Counted from the first letter of the stretch, positions 52,369 to 62,653 are shown. The stretch is DNA of 64,000 nt from Thiodiazotropha sp040507005 (GCA_040507005.1 JBEVVS010000145.1:21304-85303); one strand, 5' to 3'. Made by a program: numbers and translations. Notes: generated from the sequence alone by a model not told the origin.

Positions 52369-54693
52369 TTAATTGAAGAAGCGCTGAAACCAGAGAATTC
52401 CGTCTTCCACCAGTGTTCCCGAGCGGGCGCAAGGTGCCCGGGATGTGGGGCCACTGCCGCTAATGAAGGGATACTCCAGGGCATCGGAGCAACCCTCCCC
52501 CAGGAGGCCGGTTTCGGGATCGATCGCCTGCATCTCCACCCCAACCGGCCGATTTTGCTCTAGTGACGAGACACCGATAGCGTTCATCAATCTGGCCCAA
52601 ACCCGCATTGCACCTGAGGATCCGGTCAATCCGGTAGGACCGTTATCATCCCGTCCGACCCAAACCACCGCGATATGCTTCTGGTCGAACCCGGCAAACC
52701 AGCTATCCCGTAGTTTATCCGTGGTCCCTGTCTTTCCGGCCACTTCCACCTCTCCCGGCAAGAGCCAGCGAAGCGCCTTGCCAGTACCGCTGTGGGTCAC
52801 TTCGTTTAGTGCATGCCGCAACAAGTAGACCGCCCGGCTATCCGCCCTTGACTCAATCGCCAGCGGGTAGCGAGAGAGGGGCGTTCCTTGGGCATCGGTC
52901 ACATCGCGAATCGATTTCAAGGTGGCGCCGTATCCGCCATTGGCCAGGGTCTGGTACATCTGGGTCATCTCAAGCGGCGAGAGCGAGACGGCACCCAGGA
53001 GCAGCGACGGGTAGGCAGGCAGCGGGCGGCGTATCCCCAGTTTGTACAGCGTATCGATTACCGATTCGAGCCCAACAGAGAGGCCGAGACGTACCGTTGC
53101 CTGGTTGAACGATTCTGTAAGCCCCTGCTCCAGGGTCACCCCTTCATGACTTTGATTATCGTAGTTGGTTGGAGCCCAGATCTCACCATTCACCCCCTTG
53201 ATCTTAATCGGTCCATCCTCGAGGGGTGAAAGCAGATGATAGTCTCCAGGTTGAGACAGTGCTGTCAGGTAGACAGCCGGCTTGAGCAATGACCCCACCG
53301 GTCGCACCGCATCAAGGGCCCGGTTAAACCCCGCATAGCGTGGATTTCTATCCCCAACCACCGCCAATACCTCGCCGGTTTCGCTATTCGCCAGGGTAAT
53401 AGCCCCCTGCAATGTACCCGCATCTATGCCCCGCTTCTCCTCTAACTCATTCAATTGCTGGGAAAGTGACTGTTCGGCACGATTTTGAAACCAGGGATCA
53501 AGAGTTGAAAAAATCCTTAAATTACCTGCACTTAAATCTTCCTCTTTGTAGTCCCTGCGTAACTGGCGCTTGACCAGGTCCATAAATGCCGGACTACCGG
53601 AGCTTTGCAGGTCACCCTGTTCCACACCAAGCGGCTGCTGTTGCGCCGCATCTGCCTGCTGCTGTGTTATCACGCCCTGATCAGCCATCAACTGTAGTAT
53701 CAGGCCACGTCTCTTTTTCGCCACTTCCGGATGACGCCTCGGATCATAGGCGGATGGCCCTCGAACCAGGGTCACAAGCAGCGCCATACGAGGAAGGTCC
53801 AGCTCATGCAGGGGACGATTGAAGTAGAAACGGCTGGCCAAGGCAAAACCGTGAATCGCCTTGCCTCCCTGCTGGCCCAGGTAGATCTCATTCGCATAGG
53901 CCGCGAGAATCTCATCCTTGCGATAGCGCCAATCCAATATCAGTGCCATGGCGATTTCATTGATTTTGCGCCAGAGCGTGCGTTCCGCACTCAGGAAATA
54001 GTTTTTTACCAGCTGTTGGGTCAAGGTACTACCGCCTTGGACCACACGTTTTGCAGCCAGATTGGCCCACATGGCACGTCCGATTGCCATCAGATCAATG
54101 CCGGCATGGCTATAGAAATTACGATCCTCCACTGCAATCAAACCCGTTACCAGCAGCTCCGGAAGCTCTTCGCGGGTAAGCAGAATACGATCCTCACCCT
54201 GGGTGGACGCGAGACTGCCTATCAGCCTCGGTTCAATACGATAGTGACCGATCGGATCACCGCTCCCCGCCCGTTTCAACGACCTGACGCCCCGGGATTC
54301 CATGACGATTTCCAGATAATCGCTGGGGCGATCGATATCGGGAAAATGGAAAGGGCGCGTGCGTACAAGATATCGGCCACGGAAGGCGGAGTATTGTCCA
54401 GGGCTATCCGGGTGCTTGACCCGACGATATCCAAGCCCGTCCAGTGTCTGTTGAAGATGGGTGGAGGTCACCCTGGCACCTGGGTAGAGATCCAGGGTTC
54501 GACTGTATACCTTGGCCGGCACATCCCAGCGCCGGCCTTGAAAACGGCTTTGCACCACCTGATCGAGATAGAGGACGTAGAGAATCGCCGCCAGCAGTAG
54601 GGTGAGCAGGCCAAGGAACAGCCAACGCTTCCACCTCTGAGCCCCACGACGACTGGGTTTGCGTTTAACCCGCTTTGCTCGCTTCTTTGCCAT
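52369..54693 (-). CDS. mrcB: Penicillin-binding protein 1B
   Basis: A bifunctional peptidoglycan synthase of about 774 residues. A basic cytoplasmic tail and one membrane helix (WLFLGLLTLLLAAILYVLYL) precede a UB2H-like domain, a glycosyltransferase domain with catalytic Glu in EDRNFYSHAGID, and a transpeptidase domain with SLLK (active Ser), SFN and KTGTT. The start at 54693 is the family-like one; the frame opens 25 codons earlier. Confidence 0.95.
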   Translation of the reverse strand: MAKKRAKRVKRKPSRRGAQRWKRWLFLGLLTLLLAAILYVLYLDQVVQSRFQGRRWDVPAKVYSRTLDLYPGARVTSTHLQQTLDGLGYRRVKHPDSPGQYSAFRGRYLVRTRPFHFPDIDRPSDYLEIVMESRGVRSLKRAGSGDPIGHYRIEPRLIGSLASTQGEDRILLTREELPELLVTGLIAVEDRNFYSHAGIDLMAIGRAMWANLAAKRVVQGGSTLTQQLVKNYFLSAERTLWRKINEIAMALILDWRYRKDEILAAYANEIYLGQQGGKAIHGFALASRFYFNRPLHELDLPRMALLVTLVRGPSAYDPRRHPEVAKKRRGLILQLMADQGVITQQQADAAQQQPLGVEQGDLQSSGSPAFMDLVKRQLRRDYKEEDLSAGNLRIFSTLDPWFQNRAEQSLSQQLNELEEKRGIDAGTLQGAITLANSETGEVLAVVGDRNPRYAGFNRALDAVRPVGSLLKPAVYLTALSQPGDYHLLSPLEDGPIKIKGVNGEIWAPTNYDNQSHEGVTLEQGLTESFNQATVRLGLSVGLESVIDTLYKLGIRRPLPAYPSLLLGAVSLSPLEMTQMYQTLANGGYGATLKSIRDVTDAQGTPLSRYPLAIESRADSRAVYLLRHALNEVTHSGTGKALRWLLPGEVEVAGKTGTTDKLRDSWFAGFDQKHIAVVWVGRDDNGPTGLTGSSGAMRVWARLMNAIGVSSLEQNRPVGVEMQAIDPETGLLGEGCSDALEYPFISGSGPTSRAPCARSGTLVEDGILWFQRFFN

Positions 54694-54901
54694 ACCCTGC
54701 TGCCGTACAGTCTCCTCGCTGATTCCAATCCACGGAAATATATGAAAAACACCTGCAAATCGTAGCAACTGATCGCGTTTCTTATTGACGATCAGGTTCT
54801 CTATACATTAGATTCCTAAAAAAACATTATGTGAATCAAGTCTCAAAAACCTTGGCCGCTATGTTCATGTGAAATGCACATCATAGCAGGGGTAGAACCA
54901 G

Positions 54902-55585
54902 ATGCGATCCAGAGTTCCGATTATTAATTGGCTTTTGACAATCACGCTTATTGCGATTGCCTCAATGCTGATGGGCCAGAATGCCGTGGCCGATGAAGTG
55001 AACGAGGATCTTAAACTGCGCAAAAACCTGGAAAACCGTATCCAAGCAATAGCAAAAAACCGCAAATTACATAAGAAAATGGTCACTGAGGGACGTGAGC
55101 GGACGATTCTCTGCAATTCATGTCATGGTGTAGACGGTATTGCAGTGCAACCCCTTGCACCCAATCTGGCCGGGCAGAATCCTACCTATATCGTCGACCA
55201 GTTCCAACGTTTTGGAGATGGCCGGCGCAATGACTATCTGATGAGCAATCTGGCCAAGACCTTCAGCTTCGAAGACAAGATTAAAATTGCACTCTACTAT
55301 GCAGATATGGAGATGAAGCCCTCAGGCGGTGGCAATCCCTCGCTACTTGATGAAGGCAAAAAGATCTATAAAGAGACTTGTGTCAAATGTCATGGAGAAA
55401 ATGGACGCGGCCAGGAAGGCTATGCCCGTCTCGCCGGTCAACGCCACGATTACGTGGTTAAAATGTTGAAAGAGTTTCGTGACCGTACCGGCAAGCGCAC
55501 CAACGTCTGGATGTCAGGTGTCGCCATCCGCCTCAGTGATCAGGATATGGATGCTGTGGCGACCTATCTGGCGAACTTAAAGTAA
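54902..55585 (+). CDS. Dihaem cytochrome c (c4-like)
   Basis: A periplasmic electron carrier of 227 residues with a signal peptide (residues 1-30). It has two c-type domains, haem motifs CNSCHG and CVKCHG, and Met ligands likely in YLMSNLA and WMSGVA. A charged helical stretch of about 40 residues separates the signal from the first haem, longer than in standard c4. It could feed an oxidase or accept electrons from sulfur oxidation. Confidence 0.92.
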   Translation: MRSRVPIINWLLTITLIAIASMLMGQNAVADEVNEDLKLRKNLENRIQAIAKNRKLHKKMVTEGRERTILCNSCHGVDGIAVQPLAPNLAGQNPTYIVDQFQRFGDGRRNDYLMSNLAKTFSFEDKIKIALYYADMEMKPSGGGNPSLLDEGKKIYKETCVKCHGENGRGQEGYARLAGQRHDYVVKMLKEFRDRTGKRTNVWMSGVAIRLSDQDMDAVATYLANLK

Positions 55586-55680
55586 AACCACCTAACCAAG
55601 CATGCTTCGCGGCAGGCCTTACCAGCCAATCTCTGGTATGGATTAGAACAAGGTTGGGGTCGCGCTATGCAGCTTCTTTG

Positions 55681-56412
55681 TCAAGGCAATGCCCGCTGCT
55701 TTGAGGTCAAAGCCTCCCGGCAATCATAGGCACATCTATATACCTTGTCTGCCAACGGGAATTGATCCAGACGCAGTTTCAAATAGGCGTATAACTCGCC
55801 TAACCAGGAAGGCCCGTCGGGGGTTGCCGCAATCTCCCTGCGACGGAAGTCATAGGGGACAATCATCACCGCGGCATGCTGCAAACCCACCTCTGCCGCT
55901 AGATAAAAGAGTTCTTCGATGTAGCGGTTACCTATCGCCAGGCAACCCGCTGACCAGGCACTGCCATGAATGAAGATGTTTGAACCAGGCGCCGCACGAC
56001 CCTCTGTGGTTGCGTTCAGCCAATCGAATCCATTCGGATAATTGAGCTTCATGGAGAGATGGAAATGGCTATTGGGATTGAGTTCCACGATACGATAGAA
56101 CCCCTCGGGAACCTGCTTGTCCCCTTCACGCAGTTTGGGACCCACCTTGCCGCTGGCTGCAAAAATGGCGTAGTCGTGGATGAACCGCCAGCGATCATGC
56201 TGGTATGCCCACAACTCGAGCCGCCGACTCTCCTTGAATCCAATCAGCTGTATCCGTTGCGGTGGATAGTCCACGCCGACGCCCTCAAAGCGGGCTTGTA
56301 GACGCTGTTCAACACGCTCGCCCAGTTGTTCCAACACCAGATCAAGGTCGGCATCCTGGGCTGCCCAAGCGCCGTTCACCATCAGAATCAGCAGCAACAG
56401 GAGTCGTCTCAT
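55681..56412 (-). CDS. L,D-transpeptidase (YkuD/YafK-type)
   Basis: About 243 residues with a signal peptide (RRLLLLLILMVNGAWA). The catalytic motif is IFIHGSAWSAGCLAIG, with His and Cys of the YkuD fold. YafK-type members act on Lpp-peptidoglycan links or cross-links. Its ATG overlaps the stop of the amidotransferase gene (ATGA). Confidence 0.9.
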   Translation of the reverse strand: MRRLLLLLILMVNGAWAAQDADLDLVLEQLGERVEQRLQARFEGVGVDYPPQRIQLIGFKESRRLELWAYQHDRWRFIHDYAIFAASGKVGPKLREGDKQVPEGFYRIVELNPNSHFHLSMKLNYPNGFDWLNATTEGRAAPGSNIFIHGSAWSAGCLAIGNRYIEELFYLAAEVGLQHAAVMIVPYDFRRREIAATPDGPSWLGELYAYLKLRLDQFPLADKVYRCAYDCREALTSKQRALP

Positions 56413-57128
56413 AACACGCCCTGTTTGGCGATCACCCGTTCTACCCATCTGCCGTAAATGAGATCGGAGATCCTGTGCAAGGCCTCGATCTGCTGATCGA
56501 TGGCGCTCAAAATCACTTGCGCCGATTGACTGCAGTCAGAATCGAGCAACAGATCGCTACCATATCGCTCAATCCAGTTTTCCACCATCTCGCGGGTCAT
56601 CTCGAGATGAAACTGCATCCCGATGTGGTCTCCCATGACAAATCCCTGCTGATCGAAGCAGTCGCTGCACATCAGCTGTCGGCTATTTGCCGGCAGTGTG
56701 TAGGTATCCGCATGCCAGTGAAAGGCGGTGAATTGCTCCGGAATACCCTCCAGCCAGCCATCATGATCAGCCTCTGTGAGGGTCTGTACCGGATGCCAAC
56801 CTATCTCCATCCCCTTGCCCCGGGTGATCTCGCCTCCCAGTGCCCGGCTCATCAGTTGCGCACCGAAACAGATCCCCATCACCGGCAGATCCTGGTCGAT
56901 GGCCTTGCGGATCAGTTGCAATTCCCCTTCCATCCAAGGCAGCTGATCATTGACACTGACGCCAGCTCCCATAAAGACCAACGCCGAGACATCGTGGGTC
57001 TGTTGCGGGATGGGATGGTCATCGTCTATGCAGACCATCTCCCAGGGGATGGAGCGAGACTGCAGATAGTCACCCAGATAACCGGGATGCTGACAGACCA
57101 GATGGCGGAATATTCGTATCGGCTTCAT
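56409..57128 (-). CDS. Class I glutamine amidotransferase-like protein
   Basis: 239 residues, GMP synthase-like GATase fold. Nucleophile Cys is in GICFGAQLM, and the His-Glu pair is in MQFHLEMT. Such stand-alone domains hydrolyse glutamine or gamma-glutamyl compounds; the partner is unknown. The start lies inside the end of the sortase gene (59-base overlap). Confidence 0.88.
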   Translation of the reverse strand: MKPIRIFRHLVCQHPGYLGDYLQSRSIPWEMVCIDDDHPIPQQTHDVSALVFMGAGVSVNDQLPWMEGELQLIRKAIDQDLPVMGICFGAQLMSRALGGEITRGKGMEIGWHPVQTLTEADHDGWLEGIPEQFTAFHWHADTYTLPANSRQLMCSDCFDQQGFVMGDHIGMQFHLEMTREMVENWIERYGSDLLLDSDCSQSAQVILSAIDQQIEALHRISDLIYGRWVERVIAKQGVL

Positions 57129-57768
57129 TCAGCGTTGAAATAATGGTTTGCTTCGCTATCGATTCTAACCCGAATGTCTGCCTCGATTCAGCTTCTGCCC
57201 ATACCACATAGCGCAACTCCCCCCCTGGATGAAGGGTGTCGAATGGATAGCAGGTCACCAGTAACAATTCCCGCTGCTCCTGATCGGAGATCAACCTGCT
57301 CTGCCGCTGACTGACTACCCCGGTGGCAGTCACACGATATATAACCCTTTTATCACCAGGGGTATGCAGCAGCAACCGGTCACCCTGGCGCAGTCCCTTG
57401 AGGAAGTGGAAGTGAGTATCCCTGTGACCGGCGATGAGGCTCGCACCCAGACTGCCGGGCAGGGCGGTCTGGGTGGCCCAACCCGGCCCGAATGCCAGGG
57501 TTCTCCCGCTGACACCCGCCAGAATATAGCGCCTTACACCCATTCTGGGCACTTCTAAGCGTGCAACCGGCCAGGTATCGGCCCAGGGCCAGGGTCGGAT
57601 GTTATCTGTCTCAGAAGCCGTTACATTCCAAGCGGTAGCAATCAATGCCTGGGCCAGCCAGGCCTTCCCCTCGATCCAAAACCCCTGGGCGAGAAGACAG
57701 CTGGCGAGCAACAGCAGAAGCTGTGATAAGCGGCGCGATCTCAGGATCTGGCGGAGCGCGGCCATCAT
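57070..57768 (-). CDS. Class GN (proteobacterial) sortase
   Basis: 232 residues with an N-terminal membrane helix (residues about 14-30). Active-site residues are His115 in LIAGHRDTHF, Cys173 in LLVTCYPF and Arg186 in GELRYVVW. The ATG at 57768 overlaps the stop of the target gene (ATGA). It probably processes the LPQTA signal of the VIT/vWA protein encoded just upstream, in the periplasm. Gram-negative sortases of this type usually have one dedicated substrate. Confidence 0.94.
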   Translation of the reverse strand: MMAALRQILRSRRLSQLLLLLASCLLAQGFWIEGKAWLAQALIATAWNVTASETDNIRPWPWADTWPVARLEVPRMGVRRYILAGVSGRTLAFGPGWATQTALPGSLGASLIAGHRDTHFHFLKGLRQGDRLLLHTPGDKRVIYRVTATGVVSQRQSRLISDQEQRELLLVTCYPFDTLHPGGELRYVVWAEAESRQTFGLESIAKQTIISTLNEADTNIPPSGLSASRLSG

Positions 57769-59927
57769 CCGCCCCAAGGGAGAAAGCCCCGGCCTGCCCG
57801 CCGGTAGCGGATCAGCCCGACCCAAAGCAGCAACAGCAGACCCCCCAATACCAGCATCAACGGGGCTGGAGATGCTGTTTGCGGCAAGCGGCCGAAGACT
57901 GACTCGGCATGCCATCCCGCAGGAAGATTGACCGGCATCATCCCTCCCTCCAGGCCCTGGTCCTGGGGTCGCACAACCCTTTTCTCCACCGCCACCAGAC
58001 TCGTATAGGGAGAGATAAGCTGATGTTTCAAGGCTAAATCGACCACCTGCTCTCTTTTGTCATCCGCGCTTAACTCCTCCTCAGGCAACCCCAGCAGGCT
58101 GTCGATACGCCGCCTGGCCCAGAGTGCATGGACTCCGGTCACCTGCCCGGTGGATGCAATCTCCACCTTCTGCCGCCAGATTTCGCCCCCTCTACTGCCT
58201 TCGATCCCCAGACTACCCTCAAGCCGACGCCCTTTCAGGGCTATCATCAGCGGCTCGCCCAGGTAGAGATCCGGCAGTCGTTGCGGTTCCAGATCGATCA
58301 CTCCTTGACCCTGCCACTCCAGGGATAAATCACTCAACACCGGGTTCTCGAGTTTCTCCAACAAGGCCTGCATTCGGCTGGCCACTTCGGTTAAATCACC
58401 GATGTAGGTAAAACTGCCGCGTCCATATTGTGCGGCACGCTGCATAAAAAGCGTGTTCGGCGCCGATCCGATGCCCACCGTGAACAGGCGACTGGCGCCC
58501 AAACGTTGACGTATCAGATCAAATAGCGCCTGCTCATTGCCAACACTGCCGTCGGTGAGAAATACCACCTGACGCAGTCGAGTCCCTAGATATTGATCCA
58601 AGAGGGCCTTCTCAAGTGCCGGAAGCATCTCGGTACCGCCCTGCGCCTGCATCCGATCGATAAAGCGGATTGCCCGACTCAGATTGCTCCTGCTGGCCGG
58701 CTGGGGTGTCAGGAACAGCATGCGGCTGCGATTATTGAAAGCGATGAGGTTGAAACGGTCTGTCGGCTTTAAACGGGCAATCGAGAGTCGCAGGGCCGCT
58801 TTCGCCTGATCCATGGACTCACCATGCATCGAGCCTGAATGATCCACCACAAATACCAGATCCCGATTCAACCCATAGTCGAGATGCTCAGGAGCGGGAG
58901 GCAGCAGCATCAGCAGGGCGTAACCCTCATCCTGCCAATGATCTGTGAACAGCGCGCTCCTCGGTACAGCCTCCGCTTGTGGTTGCCAGCTGAGCAGAAA
59001 ATCCCTGTCTGCCGGCACCTCTCCGGCGGTTAATCGCAGATGCACCACACCCTCCCCGTCCACACGTTCCTGCATCGGATGGTAGTGGCTGGTAACGGCC
59101 TGCAGCGGCATACCCGCATCCAGCCTGACTTGCAGTGAGATGGGATTGATCACCCCATCAGCGGGATCCAAGACCGGTGGCGTGATCCGACTGGCATCTT
59201 CAACCTGATCGGTGTCCAACGCCCATCCAATGGGGCCCGGATCCATCGCTCTGGCTGTGGGCAGGGGATTCCCAGGTATATATCGCGGTCCGATCACCAA
59301 CGGCAGCCGCAGTTCAAATTGACTCCCGGTGTAACGGGCCTGTTGCTGAAATTCGATCACCAGCCGAATCTCCTCCCCAGGACCGATATTACTCAGGGAT
59401 AGGGAGAAGATATTGGCTCGCTGTTGGCTCACCAGACTGGCTCGTTGTCCCTGGTCCCTGGCACTGCGATAGATCTGCTGAGCGCGTTTTTTCTCTGCTA
59501 TCCGACCCTCGATAACTCGTTCGCCAATCTGCATATCGAGACGTTCCACCGCCGACGTTTCAGGCAGGGGGAACTGGTAGATGCCCTCCATCCAGGATTG
59601 ACTGGGATTGATAAACAGGTGTTCTACACGCACCTTGGCCAGGAATCCTGTGATTTGAATCTCCACATCGCTTTTTAACATCGGCGCCGACTGCAGCACT
59701 TGGCCATCCAATGATCGCAGTTGCAGCTCCGCATCCCTCTGCTCGTACCCTGCCGCCTCCGCGCTGTTCCAGCTAAACACCAGTAAAATTAGTAACATGC
59801 TGCCAGACAGGCCGGTCATCACTGCTGCCAGCATGGTTAACAGGAGGTCACAGATGAAGGGCCCGTTGTTTAAGGAGACGAATCTCCCTTCCCTGGCCGA
59901 GGTTTTAATTGCGCTTTTTGGCAGCAC
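57765..59927 (-). CDS. Dedicated sortase target protein with VIT and vWA domains
   Basis: 720 residues from a GTG with a strong GGAGGT site 5 nt upstream. A long N-terminal signal segment (helix near 36-55) is followed by a VIT domain (about 60-190, like inter-alpha-trypsin inhibitor heavy chain), a vWA domain with MIDAS motif DHSGSM (about 320-490), and a C-terminal sorting signal: LPQTA at 681-685, a hydrophobic helix and a basic end (RYRRAGR). This fits the marine proteobacterial sortase target family. Confidence 0.95.
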   Translation of the reverse strand: MLPKSAIKTSAREGRFVSLNNGPFICDLLLTMLAAVMTGLSGSMLLILLVFSWNSAEAAGYEQRDAELQLRSLDGQVLQSAPMLKSDVEIQITGFLAKVRVEHLFINPSQSWMEGIYQFPLPETSAVERLDMQIGERVIEGRIAEKKRAQQIYRSARDQGQRASLVSQQRANIFSLSLSNIGPGEEIRLVIEFQQQARYTGSQFELRLPLVIGPRYIPGNPLPTARAMDPGPIGWALDTDQVEDASRITPPVLDPADGVINPISLQVRLDAGMPLQAVTSHYHPMQERVDGEGVVHLRLTAGEVPADRDFLLSWQPQAEAVPRSALFTDHWQDEGYALLMLLPPAPEHLDYGLNRDLVFVVDHSGSMHGESMDQAKAALRLSIARLKPTDRFNLIAFNNRSRMLFLTPQPASRSNLSRAIRFIDRMQAQGGTEMLPALEKALLDQYLGTRLRQVVFLTDGSVGNEQALFDLIRQRLGASRLFTVGIGSAPNTLFMQRAAQYGRGSFTYIGDLTEVASRMQALLEKLENPVLSDLSLEWQGQGVIDLEPQRLPDLYLGEPLMIALKGRRLEGSLGIEGSRGGEIWRQKVEIASTGQVTGVHALWARRRIDSLLGLPEEELSADDKREQVVDLALKHQLISPYTSLVAVEKRVVRPQDQGLEGGMMPVNLPAGWHAESVFGRLPQTASPAPLMLVLGGLLLLLWVGLIRYRRAGRGFLPWGG

Positions 59928-60062
59928 ACCGCACCTCCCCCCTGATATCTATACGACGGGAAACAGCCTGCGACCCAACAGCTACCCATCGGTAACTATT
60001 GCCGGTGGGTTTTTCCGGAGAGCTGTAGAAAAACTCCTCGCTCAGGGGTTGTCGATAATACT

Positions 60063-60755
60063 TCACGACGCTTCCCCCTTGATCAGGGAGAGCCTGACCA
60101 TTCTGTCATAAGCCAGCCCCTCAAGATCTTGAATCGGATAACGGGCCTGGGCCTTGCCGGTGTAGTGTATTTCCAAACGACCTTCAGCCAATCCTGAGGC
60201 CATCAGCAGATCGGCAACCGCGTCCGCCCGCCGTTTGCTGAGGCTGTTGTTGTAATCATCGCTTCCCCTGACATCCGCACCGGCATGGATCTGCAGTTTC
60301 AACTCCGGGAAGGCCTGCAACATGACTACCATGGCCTTCAGTTGGTCGCTGATACCGGCTTCTATCTCAGCACTGTCACTGCGAAATCCAAGACAGAAGG
60401 TATACCCCTCCTGGATGGCCTCGATCCTGGCATGTTCCAGGGCCCGTTGACGTTGGTAGAGCGACTGGTGTTCGGCGGCGGCAAGCTGTTCCCTCTGTTG
60501 CATGTCCTGAACCATTTTCAGCTCATCGTCTAACTCATCAACCTGCTGTTTACGGGCTTCCAGATCGCCGATCATGGCGCCTCCGGTAAGACCCAGAACA
60601 ACCCCGGGCGCTCCACCTAAGAGGGTACCCACCAGCACCCCGACCATGGATCCCGTGAATACACTCTTTTCCACCCGGGTCTGTTGCTCATCCGCTGCCA
60701 ACGCGGATTGAAATAGGAGACTGGAAATCGCCAATGCTACGAATGTTTTCTTCAT
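60063..60755 (-). CDS. pdsO: Sortase-associated OmpA-like protein PdsO
   Basis: About 230 residues with a signal peptide (KKTFVALAISSLLFQSALA). A glycine-zipper-like segment (GSMVGVLVGTLLGGAPGVVLGLTGGAMIGDL), a coiled-coil (residues about 65-115) and an OmpA-like domain with LQIHAGADVRGSDDYNNSLSKRRADAV follow. The start has AAGG upstream. With sortase and target this makes a three-gene dedicated sortase system. The usual response regulator and kinase of such systems are not adjacent. Confidence 0.9.
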   Translation of the reverse strand: MKKTFVALAISSLLFQSALAADEQQTRVEKSVFTGSMVGVLVGTLLGGAPGVVLGLTGGAMIGDLEARKQQVDELDDELKMVQDMQQREQLAAAEHQSLYQRQRALEHARIEAIQEGYTFCLGFRSDSAEIEAGISDQLKAMVVMLQAFPELKLQIHAGADVRGSDDYNNSLSKRRADAVADLLMASGLAEGRLEIHYTGKAQARYPIQDLEGLAYDRMVRLSLIKGEAS

Positions 60756-61047
60756 TTTTTCACCTTTTGATGTTGGCCCAGCGTGCCGTCCATGGCATAA
60801 CACTCCACTCCTGTGTCGCGCCGGTTTATCTATTACCGTGAGCAATTACAGCCAAAGTAAATGGCGTTTTGTTCGCCAAAATGGGGCCATAGGGGGGCAA
60901 AAAGTGGCGACAATATGTCAACCTGGACGTAGGAACGTAATTCGCGGTATAAAATTGCTGAAAGAGAGTGGTAATTTGGGCTAAAGTTATTATTTATGGA
61001 TGCCGCCAAGCCACAGGTGTAAGGCAAGGAATCTCCAGTTATCAAGA

Positions 61048-61470
61048 ATGAAAACTGCCTACTTCGCATTTATTTTAGGATTGTCGTTGTGTTTCTGCGG
61101 AGCGGCACAAGCAGTTGATCTCGTCATCAATCCTGATGTCACCCAAGAAAAACTCTCACGCCATACCTTGCGTTCCATATTCAGCATGCGTAAGACACAG
61201 TGGCCGGACGGGAGACCAATCCATGTCTTCGTCCTGGGTGACAAGAGTGACCTACACAAACGTTTCACCAAGCAGCTACTCGGCCTGTTTCCCCATCAAC
61301 TGAGGCGCGCCTGGAACCGGCAGATCTATTCCGGTATGGGACAGGCCCCAATCAGGGTGGCGTCAGAGGAAGAAATGCAGGAACAAGTCGCAAACACTCC
61401 TGGCGCGATCGGCTATCTATCCAAAGGGCATTTTAATGCGTATCTACGAACGATCAGTATTGAGAACTAA
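61048..61470 (+). CDS. Small PstS-like periplasmic protein
   Basis: 140 residues with a signal peptide (cleavage after AQA). The pattern LRSIFSMRKTQWPDGRPIHVFVLGD and the GAIGYLSKGHF segment match the short phosphate-binding-protein-like family, about half the size of true PstS. It overlaps the porin gene by 35 bases. It probably acts as a periplasmic sensor component with the porin and the membrane sensor downstream. Confidence 0.88.
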   Translation: MKTAYFAFILGLSLCFCGAAQAVDLVINPDVTQEKLSRHTLRSIFSMRKTQWPDGRPIHVFVLGDKSDLHKRFTKQLLGLFPHQLRRAWNRQIYSGMGQAPIRVASEEEMQEQVANTPGAIGYLSKGHFNAYLRTISIEN

Positions 61471-62644
61471 CCTGGCTGTTTGCCTGTTCGCATTACTCTG
61501 CCTGTTGACCAGAGGATTGCCGGCCGCCGATCATGCTGGTTTCGACAGTATGTTTCAGGTACATGGATTTTTAACTCAAGCCTATGTAAAGACCACAGAG
61601 AATCAATTTTTCGGTGACAGTGAAGACGGCAGCTTCGATTTCCGCGAGTTGGGTATCAATGCATCCTATCGCTTAACACCTCGGTTTATGGTCGCTGCCC
61701 AAATACTCTCCCGTCGTGCCGGCGAAATGTATGATGGTTCCGTCGATTTGGACTATGCCCATATCGATTACACCCTTCAAACCGACGAGGACACACGTTT
61801 AGGTTTCATCCTCGGTCGCAGTAAAAACACCTTTGGGTTCTATAACGATACCAGAGACGTGGCAGCAACCCGCCCCGGCATCTTCATGCCTCAGGCCATC
61901 TACTGGGACCGGGTAAGAAACATGGTCCTCGCCAGTGACGGAGCACAATTTTACGGGGAAACTCAGTTCGACGATCACCTGTTTGAATTACGCTTGATCA
62001 CCGGCAAAACCCCCATCGATGAAAATGTAGAGAAGTCCTATATCAATCCCGCCCTGAATTCCAAAATGGATAATCATGGCATCACCCTTGGCGGCAGGCT
62101 GCTGTATGAGTGGGATGGAGGCCGTTTCAGAATGGCCTTGAGCAATGCCACACTGACCCTGGACGCAACAACAAATTTGTTCCCGCCCGGAGACATTGAG
62201 ATCGAGTATTGGGTAGCGTCATCGCAGTATAATACAGGTCCTTGGAGCCTAACCCTGGAATATATGTACCAGCCGATAGATTATGAGGGTTTCGCTGACA
62301 TGATGGATATAGCAGACACGACCGTAGATGGTTATTATATCCAGGCAAACTATCGTCTTGATTCAGATTGGGAACTATTCACCCGTTACGAAGAGAGTCA
62401 CTATAACAAGGATGATAAAAACGGCGAAAAATCCAGCCCTATCCTCGGTGTGCCTGAGCGTAGCTTCTTCAGTGAACTTTGGACACTGGGTGTGCTCTGG
62501 GAACCTACCGAACAGCTGATGCTGCGCGCGGAATTCAGCCAGGTGGAAGGCACTATTTTCCTATCCAACCTGGAAAATGAGAACCCCAATGAGACTGAAC
62601 GGTACTGGAACCTGTTTTCCCTGCTAGTCTCCTACAGTTTCTAG
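61436..62644 (+). CDS. Porin-like outer membrane beta-barrel protein
   Basis: 402 residues with a signal peptide, then alternating amphipathic strands and a C-terminal Phe (LLVSYSF), as expected for outer membrane insertion. It shares features with short-chain anion porins and is commonly found between a PstS-like protein and a sensor kinase or GGDEF protein. Its substrate is unknown. The start overlaps the end of the preceding gene. Confidence 0.85.
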   Translation: MRIYERSVLRTNLAVCLFALLCLLTRGLPAADHAGFDSMFQVHGFLTQAYVKTTENQFFGDSEDGSFDFRELGINASYRLTPRFMVAAQILSRRAGEMYDGSVDLDYAHIDYTLQTDEDTRLGFILGRSKNTFGFYNDTRDVAATRPGIFMPQAIYWDRVRNMVLASDGAQFYGETQFDDHLFELRLITGKTPIDENVEKSYINPALNSKMDNHGITLGGRLLYEWDGGRFRMALSNATLTLDATTNLFPPGDIEIEYWVASSQYNTGPWSLTLEYMYQPIDYEGFADMMDIADTTVDGYYIQANYRLDSDWELFTRYEESHYNKDDKNGEKSSPILGVPERSFFSELWTLGVLWEPTEQLMLRAEFSQVEGTIFLSNLENENPNETERYWNLFSLLVSYSF

Positions 62645-62653
62645 ACAGTCATC

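Noticed and set aside
53731..54600. 289-codon open frame on the plus strand
   Set aside because: Antisense to mrcB, whose glycosyltransferase motifs lie in the same stretch.
59981..59996. GCTACCCATCGGTAAC, a near match to the GTTAC dyad upstream of the sortase target gene
   Set aside because: It has one mismatch in the ten defining bases. About two such matches are expected by chance in a window of this size.
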